Origin: CAZDAM01 sp964503595
GTDB lineage: Bacteria > Muiribacteriota > UBA6191
Assembly: GCA_964503595.1 (NCBI GenBank)
Contig: CAZDAM010000051.1
Span: forward strand, 1 to 24,975
DNA length: 24,975 bases
Direction of reading: 5' to 3'
Part shown: one piece after another, positions 17,901 to 24,000 of the stretch
Numbering within the stretch: the stretch's first letter is position 1
Layout of the letters: each line of letters opens with the position of its first letter
Translations under genes and position numbers: made by a program
The notes under the pieces: model-generated
What the model saw: only the letters and a program-made list of their open reading frames with translations
Told to the model about the DNA's origin: nothing
Database searches by the model: none

Positions 17901-18568
17901 CCCACGGTCAGAGCAGCCATTTCACAACGGTTGACCCCCATGGCAATCATCATGTCGGCCTGATTTTCCCTCAAGGCCCGACAGGCCAGCTCCAGGGCAT
18001 AAAGTCCTGATGCGCAGGCTGCATCCAGGGCAAAACTCTGGGCTTCCAGCCCGAAAACCTTGGCGGCCAGAAGGGAGGGAAGAGCTGACTGATGCCAGTT
18101 TTCCATTCTGGATTCGTAGGGAGCATCAAGGCCCTTTTCACGCAAAAGCTTCAGGGCCAGTGCTTCTTCAAAGGCTTCCTGGGCAGACTCAATCGCAAAG
18201 GTCAGATTGCCCTGAATCAATCCGGCCCGGTCTTCCCGTCTGGTGAGCTTTCCGGCATCCTTCAAGGCTTCATGAATCAGGTGCAGGGTCCAGTGATAAT
18301 AAGGATCCAGCTTCTCGATTCCATCAATGGAGTCGCGGTAAGGGCTCAGATCTATGTCAAAATCAATGAAACCGGCCTGAAGGCTGGCTGTCTTGTCCAC
18401 TTCCCCCGGCTTTCCGGCAAGAAGTCTGGGATCAAGGCCGTAGCGGGCCTGATTCAGAGGCCGGGTACAGTCCCGTCCGGAAAAGATGTTGGCCGCAAAT
18501 TCCCCGACGTTGCGAGCCAGGGGAAAAATGGCACTGCGGCCAATGACGGCTATGGGTTCAGGATGCAT
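11954..18568 (-). CDS. PUFA synthase subunit KS-CLF-AT-DH-DH (PfaB/PfaC type)
   Basis: This is a 2204-residue multidomain synthase subunit. Order: ketosynthase (about 1-435; C185 in DAACASG, H320 in HGTGT, H357 in KSQIGH); chain-length-factor-like KS (about 500-815), whose active-site cysteine is absent (QEEGAG near 631); acyltransferase (about 915-1255). In the AT, the serine motif reads GFSGGE instead of GHSxGE, H1122 lies in AYHCS, and the arginine typical of malonyl transferases is missing, so it probably moves acyl chains. An Ala/Pro/Lys linker with a coiled coil follows (about 1280-1420), then two FabA-like double-hotdog dehydratases. Their catalytic motifs are SHF...MPGTLMLDG (about 1707-1721) and SHF...VPGSYSLDA (about 2098-2113). 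The ATG overlaps the KR-DH stop by 11 nt with GGAG upstream. It would condense and dehydrate PfaA-bound chains. The layout resembles myxobacterial Pfa3, but without its AGPAT domain. Confidence 0.9.
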   Translation of the reverse strand: MHPEPIAVIGRSAIFPLARNVGEFAANIFSGRDCTRPLNQARYGLDPRLLAGKPGEVDKTASLQAGFIDFDIDLSPYRDSIDGIEKLDPYYHWTLHLIHEALKDAGKLTRREDRAGLIQGNLTFAIESAQEAFEEALALKLLREKGLDAPYESRMENWHQSALPSLLAAKVFGLEAQSFALDAACASGLYALELACRALRENQADMMIAMGVNRCEMAALTVGFSQLGALSATGNCRPFAQNANGLVVGEGGGAFVLKRLSDAIRDKDSILCLIRSGGLSCDGKAGGLLAPDSDGQLSAMQNAWKSSGISLDRVELIECHGTGTTLGDATEVKSMRRLLDGHTQKVVVGSIKSQIGHCLSAAGMAAALKAMESVIHKTLPPTLHDEPAQALEGSTLRLLKESRSWEEPRGGRPRVSAASGFGFGGTNAHVIFEEWKGQKVEFSTTRSRAEKLAITAVEITSGNLGDVHEVLHALKSSKKPETSQTEGRWPKSSGLSYSGRSLPDLKFVLGRFRISPREAERLLPQQLLLLSMTHRLLNQMEKISLPPKRSGVIVGMGFMANITDHTLRLKAPRLLKRLGHENPGEELVQTLRNAICPPVNSDDVIGDIPNFPANRISSELDLRAPSYVVFQEEGAGLRALKLASEAILRGDADHMIVGSVDLPLDYKEKLAEEFSGIQSRELQAEGGAVLLLEAASTALKKPLAYLNRLECSTDSSLLEKARSWATPNAPLLWDTSLNHLLSDELKTSSSELLGSHRCSQGLVSVATLTLALSQQFLPADPGRNSQRLRPRPWILDGKNQIREGLSLSFGGLNQMWAAHLMEAEEAPIVSVRSKSRIAAFRASSVSELIQALDEAPKTDFTSRKPNDLTLAIVARSDEEFASHLSRAKAWLSEKPEQELRDPRGIFYQPDPILNHGKAALLYPGFGNLYADLGRELMLKMPNLQKAMQKRTSHAKTLALGHRLWDEEKVDLYDLGVFEISFATTFFQCLTTQLMTQDLYFNPDAVIGFSGGEINCLSALGVWNIDSYFAKATQDKVFSDFLSGEFKTLRKHVEIQGDVDWMTTLVSTSPEDFAEIAEGVDGVYLCMLNAPGEIMVSGIRERLEPLLKKGGWHITPLPIPQAYHCSLALHHQKELHTLWSNPSTVPEDLIFYAHATGKGYIPDQETLATNIVRTCCEYVDFIPVIENAYNDGVRLFLELGPQTSVCRMVQSILGNRPYRTMSINSRERGEELQLLFGLAELLASGGELNLKALKPWLVQPEEAGRKLSFPTGRTLGQQDMKALADLLVHPSMKSVPQKPVPPKAEPAQKIQQPSIPVQVKTPAPQKIVPPVQNMVSIAPKAIAEPAQNRSIMADSTFVTSQLEYMEKMARQQELFLKEQVQLMQVEQNMQGISVPASPVSVSPVHLTVHATHSDEGLMPTPNPMFDKEHCRAFADGKLADVFGPDFSVVDSFKFRTRYPTPPYLLVDRVVSMDATPKSMKPGRCVTEFDVRKGDWFLVDNHVPICVSIESGQADLFLISYLGIDEEVAGERVYRLLGADFTIFDGMPEAPCTLRYEIEIKSFVNHNGTWLFFFEGVGYANNRRFIQWKNGCAGYFTPEELAAKDDAIIEDWTPGTPEFPYNPVRECRKNSFHREELQALARGDVYGCFGPGFEVPFPATYGPDFFPKVTTEDLLMMDEVRIDRASGRHGYGYLESTLHLDDNHWYFTSHFVTDNVMPGTLMLDGCSQLLRLYMIYLGFGFQARGGVFHAVPNEEIKVKCRGQVIPGMKRIDTIMHVRKIEPGSRPRVYADAIMYCDGKEVVHIENLAWEIRYSELPALPEVGEQAYDRFGRAVHTNETQLIELTVGNPSRYFGEHYKIFDQSRQISRMPNPPYACITRVLEIEGQKRLVKPGARILNEYDLDPQEWHFRAHHNTLPFCVLNEVVLQPCGLLPQLLELDMMSPSDRFIRNLGGRMITHADLFAVEDRIIADVVLKEVVNTPDTFMVKYDGTYTLPDGTLIAEGKDLHFGFFSKDGLAAAPGLTLKADEKAKIEEFNAKSTVITEENLPAPHEIGTRLKLPQWPALFFDRAVELRPEGGRFGKGYLKVVKAVDPSEWIFYSHFYMDSVVPGSYSLDACTQALRYYMLYLGLDQNLGEDAYFRINHDQWMDWQYRGQILQHNKEIEYILEIREIAEDQNGPYAVAMARVVCDGKHIYSLDNMRVSMKQ
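14516..14527 (-). promoter_or_regulatory. Internal SD and ATG at the AT/DH junction
   Basis: Inside the synthase gene, in frame, AGGAG (14523-14527) stands four bases before ATG 14518-14516. This ATG is residue 1351, exactly where the Pro/Ala linker ends and the coiled coil before the dehydratases begins. Initiation here would give a separate DH-DH protein of 854 residues. The signal is seen; use is not shown, and the spacing is slightly short. Confidence 0.35.
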
Positions 18569-21083
18569 TCACCGCTCCTTCTTCTTTGGCTTTCGTGGTG
18601 TAACTGTTGAAGGACTCGTTGAAAATGGCTTTCCAGCCTTCTCCGTAAGCCAGAATTTCCTCATCCTGTCCAAGAAACCACATGCTCATGGATGCGGCTC
18701 CGGCCTTTTCCCTGAGTTCATCAATCTGGATCAGACAGGTGATTTCCTTGCCGGCAACGGGCTTGAGCTGAACATAGCGCTCAAAACCCTGAGGGATGCC
18801 AATACAGCCCTGATGAGTGCCCAGCCAGATCAGACCCATCTGGGCCATACCATCCAGAAGGACCGGATCGGCACTCCAGCTTTGCGGTTCCCCGAGCCCC
18901 ATATTTTTAGGAGTACTTCCCATCATGGTGGCTTTCATGGCCATAGGTCCTATATGGGTGACTTTGGTGATGCACTGAAGGCTTGGTCCATGAAACAGAT
19001 AGTCCCGATAGAGCTGGTTTAAGGGACGGGTTTCCTCATTCAGATCCGGTTCAGGCAGAAAAGAAACCATGGGGGCTTCCTCACCAAGAACCAGCCTGGC
19101 GTTGTAAGCAGGTTCCATACCGCGACCAAATGCATCCGAAAACCAGGTGATCTCAAAATGCAGACCATGGGTATCGGGGCGGATGAAGCGGACTTCTTCC
19201 CTGAAATTGACGGGGGTCTGATCCAGGCTTACACCTCTTAGGATTTTCAGATCCTGCATTTCATAGTGAGGGAGGGACGGGCTCAGTCGGGATGCAGCCT
19301 GAGCTGCCCATTCCACGACCAGGGCCATGGGAACAACGGCTTTGTCCTTGAGGCGATGATCTAAAAGCCAGGTATCCTTGTTCAGATCCAGGATGAATTC
19401 GTGGACCAAAGGAAGTTCCTGGGGTTTGTCATCGGAATTGCCCAGTTCGATGGCACCGACACCAACGACAATTTCGGTAACTTCAGGATTTCCATGCAGA
19501 ACTTCCCGGGCAAACAGAGAAGCACCGGCATCTGGTGGAATCAGACCGATTCCCTTGGCTTCAAACATACGGGCAAGTTCCTTGGTCACCATGCCTCCGG
19601 CAAAAGGTCCCCAGTTTACGGAAAGAAAGCGGCATCCATCCCATTGCCCGGTATGAGTCAGGGCTGTGTGATTCAGAACCTCATTGGCACTGGCGTAGTC
19701 GGACTGACCGACATTGCCGAATTTTCCGGCCACTGATGAGAAAAGGGCCACCAGTTTCAGATCCTGGCCATTCAGAGCGTCCAGAACATTGAACAGACCA
19801 TCGATTTTGGTACGATACACTGCCAGGAACTGATCTTCGGTCTTATCCCGAATCAGTTTGTCCTTGAGGATTCCTGCTCCGTGAATGTATCCGGCAATGG
19901 GTCCCAGTCTTTCCTGAACACTGCCAAGAGTCTGGTTCACAGCTTCAGGATTGCTGACATCCAAAGAGATGTATTCGGCTTTGGCTCCCAACGCTTCAAG
20001 GCTATGAAGCTGGGACTGAATTTCAATCTGGGCCATCAGGCGGGAGGCCTGAGAATCCAGATCCCTTGGAGAAACCTTCTCACCTTTGGCCTTGGCCTCG
20101 GCGAACAGAAATCCCTTCAGATCTTTTTCATTGCGTTTTTCCTGAGGAATATTGGCAATCGATTCAGGGGTGTAGGCAGATCGACCAGCCAGAAGGAAGC
20201 GTTTCATGCCCTGTGTGGCCAGTTCACGAACCATATCAGCGGTGATTCCACGAGCCCCACCGGAAACCAGCAGGAGATCTTCAGGATCGAGGTTCATGGT
20301 GTCGCCTGTTGCGGGGAACGGGGTCTTGATGGGTTCCTGGGTGTAACGCTTCTGGTTGATGAAGCCAATTTCCACAGGATCAGAAAGTCCGTCTTCATGG
20401 GTGAAGCCAAGCAGGCTCTGAGTGATGAATCCCAGATCTTCTCCAGGATGAAAGTCTGCCAGATGTACGCGAAGGGTTGGATGTTCCTTGGCCATGGACT
20501 TCAAAAAGCCAGCTGTGGCGGCCTGTCCGGCAAAGTACTGGGTGTCCTTGAGAATTCCAAAGTCGCCGCCCATAGCAGTGGCGGAAACAATCAGACATTT
20601 TCTGGGATCCTGGGAATCAAAGGCCTTGACGGCCATTTTTCCGAGGTAAAACTGGGCCAATGCCAGTTCTTCCAGAAAGCGGCGTCGATCGGAGGCGGGA
20701 GTTTCCAGAACATTTTTGGAAAAACCAAGACCGGAAAGATTGAAGATTGCGGCCAGAGGCTTCTTGAAAGCGGGAAGCGACTTTTCAAAGCTTTCAAGGG
20801 AATTGAGATCCAGATCGGCAGCGCGGGAATATTTTACAGATTCAAGGGTGGCAACCTGAACTTCCACACCGGCTGTATGGAGTTTGTCCTTGAGGCGGGA
20901 GGCAACTCCCAGAGAATCCTCCACAATCAGAACGCTTCTGTTTTCAAAAAGCTCAAGCTTTGGCTCTTTGGCGTCCGGGAGGAGCCTCAGGGCCTGAACC
21001 GAGCGGTGGATTCCGCTCTTGGTCCAGGCTTGTGAGGTTGTTTCGGTCTGAGTCAGCGGGGCTGATTCAGAGACCGGATTCAG
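18558..21083 (-). CDS. pfaA: PfaA C-terminal part: ketoreductase and dehydratase, in the -1 frame
   Basis: This frame encodes the KR-DH end of a PfaA-type PUFA synthase. Counting from GTG 20924: a structural KR subdomain (1-205), the NADPH loop SGGARGI (221-227), the KR catalytic region FSSVAG (395-400) with Y410 and N414 in SDYASAN, then a PS-DH-type dehydratase (about 510-770) with H523 in LLDHRL, FHGPSLQ and DPVLLDG. It is open upstream without a stop through the A10 run into the ACP gene. The 53 extra codons look like real protein (SVQALRLLPDAKEPKLEL) and contain no ATG, GTG or TTG. The GTG at 20924 lies inside the first strand of the KR fold and lacks an SD. I therefore treat it as the second half of pfaA, reached by a -1 shift, not a separate gene. 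Confidence 0.85.
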   Translation of the reverse strand: MNPVSESAPLTQTETTSQAWTKSGIHRSVQALRLLPDAKEPKLELFENRSVLIVEDSLGVASRLKDKLHTAGVEVQVATLESVKYSRAADLDLNSLESFEKSLPAFKKPLAAIFNLSGLGFSKNVLETPASDRRRFLEELALAQFYLGKMAVKAFDSQDPRKCLIVSATAMGGDFGILKDTQYFAGQAATAGFLKSMAKEHPTLRVHLADFHPGEDLGFITQSLLGFTHEDGLSDPVEIGFINQKRYTQEPIKTPFPATGDTMNLDPEDLLLVSGGARGITADMVRELATQGMKRFLLAGRSAYTPESIANIPQEKRNEKDLKGFLFAEAKAKGEKVSPRDLDSQASRLMAQIEIQSQLHSLEALGAKAEYISLDVSNPEAVNQTLGSVQERLGPIAGYIHGAGILKDKLIRDKTEDQFLAVYRTKIDGLFNVLDALNGQDLKLVALFSSVAGKFGNVGQSDYASANEVLNHTALTHTGQWDGCRFLSVNWGPFAGGMVTKELARMFEAKGIGLIPPDAGASLFAREVLHGNPEVTEIVVGVGAIELGNSDDKPQELPLVHEFILDLNKDTWLLDHRLKDKAVVPMALVVEWAAQAASRLSPSLPHYEMQDLKILRGVSLDQTPVNFREEVRFIRPDTHGLHFEITWFSDAFGRGMEPAYNARLVLGEEAPMVSFLPEPDLNEETRPLNQLYRDYLFHGPSLQCITKVTHIGPMAMKATMMGSTPKNMGLGEPQSWSADPVLLDGMAQMGLIWLGTHQGCIGIPQGFERYVQLKPVAGKEITCLIQIDELREKAGAASMSMWFLGQDEEILAYGEGWKAIFNESFNSYTTKAKEEGAVNAS

Positions 21084-21094
21084 TTTTTTTTTTC
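21044..21094 (-). promoter_or_regulatory. Putative programmed -1 frameshift signal in pfaA
   Basis: The minus strand reads GAA AAA AAA AAC TGA in the pfaA frame, with A10 at 21084-21093. It contains the slippery heptamers A AAA AAA and A AAA AAC. The zero-frame stop (21080-21082) follows at once. Six nt after the heptamer a stem-loop begins: CGGTCT/AGACCG outer arms (21071-21076 with 21044-21049), a 2 nt bulge, then GA/TC and TCAG/CTGA inner pairs around a CCCCG loop. A -1 shift continues into the KR-DH frame. GGTGGAG lies 18 nt upstream of the run, farther than usual stimulatory SDs. Transcript slippage on A10 could give the same result. Confidence 0.7.
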
Positions 21095-24000
21095 GCCGGC
21101 CTGAGCCTGGGCTCCACCGGACAGATAGTGAATCACGTCACCAATGGTGCGGATAACACCAAGCTGGCTGGGTCCAATGCTGGGAGCTTCGGGGAAGCGT
21201 TCCTGCATGGCACCGAGGATTTCGACGCGGCGGATGGAATCCACGGCCAGGTCGTTTTCCAGATCCATTTCAGGGCTCAGCATATCTTCCGGGAACCCGG
21301 TTTTTTCAGAGATAATGCCATAAAGAGCTGTCTGAATTGCAGAGCTCGCCCCTCCGGTTGCTTGAGCAGGAGCCTGAGGAGCAGGTGCAGCTGCCTGAGC
21401 CGGAGCAGAGCTTGCTCCACCCAGATATCCGACAATATCACCGATGGTTTTCAGAATTCCCAGCTGGCTGGGTCCAATGGCTGGAGCAGAAGGGAATTTT
21501 TCCTGAACTGCACCGAGGATTTCGACGCGGCGGATGGAATCCACAGCCAGATCGTTTTCCAGATCCATTTCGGAGGAAAGCATATCCAGTGGGAAACCGG
21601 TTTTTTCGGCAATGGTACTCATCAGGAAGGCTTCAATTTCAGATCCACCGGTAGCGGCAGGAGCCGGGTTTGCCTGAGGAGCAGGTGCAGCTGCTTGAGA
21701 CGGAGCGGAAGTGCTTGCTCCACCACCCAGATATCCGACAATATCACCAATGGTTTTCAGAATCCCCAGCTGGCTTGGCCCAATGGCTGGAGCAGAAGGA
21801 AATTTTTCCTGAACTGCACCGAGGATTTCGACGCGGCGGATGGAATCTACGGCCAGATCATTTTCCAGATCCATATCGGAGGAAAGCATATCCAGCGGGA
21901 AACCGGTTTTCTCGGCAATGGTGTTCATCAGGAAAGCTTCGATTTCCTGACTAAGGCCAGAAGCCTGAGCAACAGGGGCTGCTACCGGAGTTGGTTGGGC
22001 TTTGGCAACTGGAGTTGCTACCGGGGCTGATTTTGCTGGTTGAGGTGCAACTGCTTTTTGAGGAGCAGGAGCAGGGCGTTTTTCAAACATGCTCGACAGG
22101 AGGCTTCCGCTTGGTGCAGGAGCCGCGGCCTGAGGAACTGGTTGTGGAGCACGCACAGGTGCAGGGGCCGCTACCGGAGCTGGTTGAGCAATTGGAGCTG
22201 CAAATCCGGCGTGCTGTTCCTGCCAGGTGGCCTGGGGAGCTGCAAGAGGGGCCGCAACGGGCCTGGGCAGGGCTGGTAGGGTGGCGGCCTGTCCGGAAAT
22301 CATCTGCTCCAGCAGACGGTTGGATTCCATCTGGGCGCGCAGGAATTGCTCCTGAACTTCGAGCATGCGCATGCGGTACTGGTGCAGGGCATCAACAGAC
22401 TGGCTTTCCTGATTGTGATCACGGTTCATGGGACTCCCTTTGGAAGCGGTTACGGGCCTTGGTGCCACGGCTTTTTGGGCCACCGGGGCGGCTGGAACAG
22501 ATACGGGTTTTTGAGGCACAGGGGCTTTTGGAGCAGCCTGTACCGGCGCCGGAGCAGGCACTGGTACCTTAACAGGAACCTCAATCACTTTTGGTTCCGG
22601 CAGACTCAAAGCCTTGCGAGGCTCATTCATTGGAGCCTGACGAGTTTCCTTGCGCAGATAGTTGGCCCCATTCAGAAGAACGGTGACCGGAGATTTTTTC
22701 TTTTTCAGAACCAGGCTTTCTGGCTTGATTCCAAAAGCCTGAGCTTTCAGTTCCAGCTGGCTTGCGGAATAAAGCGAGGCCAGGGTGGAAAGAAATGGCT
22801 TAAGTTGAGGGATTTTGGCATTGCGGCCAAGTGGGTTCAGGGTCGTGGCTTTTGCACCCAGGGTCGCCTGAATCAGACCGGAACAGACGGTACCGGCACC
22901 ACATTCCACAAATGTAGTCACTCCATGACCGAACAGAGCTTCCAGTTTTTCATGGAAACGAACCGGATAGAGGAGCTGATCCCTTAAGGTTACACGTGCT
23001 TTTTCAGCATCCTGAGGATAAGGCTCGGCAGTCATGTTGGACCACACATTGCCGCTTCCTGGCTTGAATTCAATCTTTGCCAGAAAGTCCCCGAATTTTT
23101 TGACGGCTGGTGCCATCAGAGGAGTATGAAAGGCAGCGGAAACATTCAGGGCCTTGATCTTGAAGCCTTCCTGGCTCAAAGCCTGGCTGACTTTTTCCAC
23201 TTCGGACTTCTTGCCGGAAATCACGCCTTGTTCAGGGCTGTTGCGATTGGCCAGGACGACCTCGGTACCCAGACGGGAATTGATGGCTTTCAGGCTGGTT
23301 TCCACTTTTGCCAGTGGTGCCAGAACGGCAGCCATCGTGCCCTCGCTGTTCTGAGCACAGGCCAGCATCAGATTGCCTCTTTCATGGGCAATCGCCATGA
23401 AGTCGCGGCGGGAAATCCTGCCGGCGGCCAGAAGGGCACTGACTTCTCCAAAGCTGTGCCCGAAGAAATGAGTGGCTTTCAGGCCAAATTCCTGAAGCAG
23501 GGTCAGAAGCATCAGCTGGCTCAATGCCAAAGCGGCCTGAGCATTATCCGTGCGGCGCAGAATTTCATCCTGCTCGGCCTTTTCTTCTGCCTTGAAGGTG
23601 GGTTTCGGCCAGATCAGAGCAGAAAGGGGACTGAGTCCTTTTTCCTTGCGGAAAGCCTCAAACTCATCGACAACCTTCATCAGGCGAGGGTAGGCCAACA
23701 GAAGATCCCGGGCCATTCCGATATGCTGGGATCCCTGTCCGGGGAAGGCCAGAGCCACTTCCCCCTGAATCCGGGCTGAGCCGGAAGGTTCAAAGAAAAG
23801 GGTTGGGCCATGCAGGGCCTTGCCAGGATTTGAGCCCAGATGATCGATTGCGGTTTTGAGCTGGGAAGCCAGATCTTCAATACTCTGGGCAACAATGGCC
23901 AGACGGCTTGCATCCTGAATCGAAGCATTATGCTGGTTATAGCGGGCCAGATTCGAAAAATCCTCAGCTTTGGAAGAGTTTTCCAGGGCGCTTTTCAGGT

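Noticed and set aside
14516..18568. Two separate genes (PfaB-like and PfaC-like) instead of one
   Set aside because: The frame is continuous through the junction without a stop, so I annotate one protein and note the internal start only as a possibility.
18558..20924. KR-DH as an independent gene starting at GTG 20924
   Set aside because: The start lies within the first strand of the KR fold, has no SD, and the frame continues upstream with protein-like sequence into the A10 run; no ATG, GTG or TTG occurs between.
19881..21035. Plus-strand ORF of 384 codons opposite KR-DH
   Set aside because: Antisense shadow of a conserved KR-DH coding frame; no recognisable domain.
20960..22030. Plus-strand ORF with internal repeats opposite the ACP region
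   Set aside because: The repeats merely mirror the three ACP units on the other strand.
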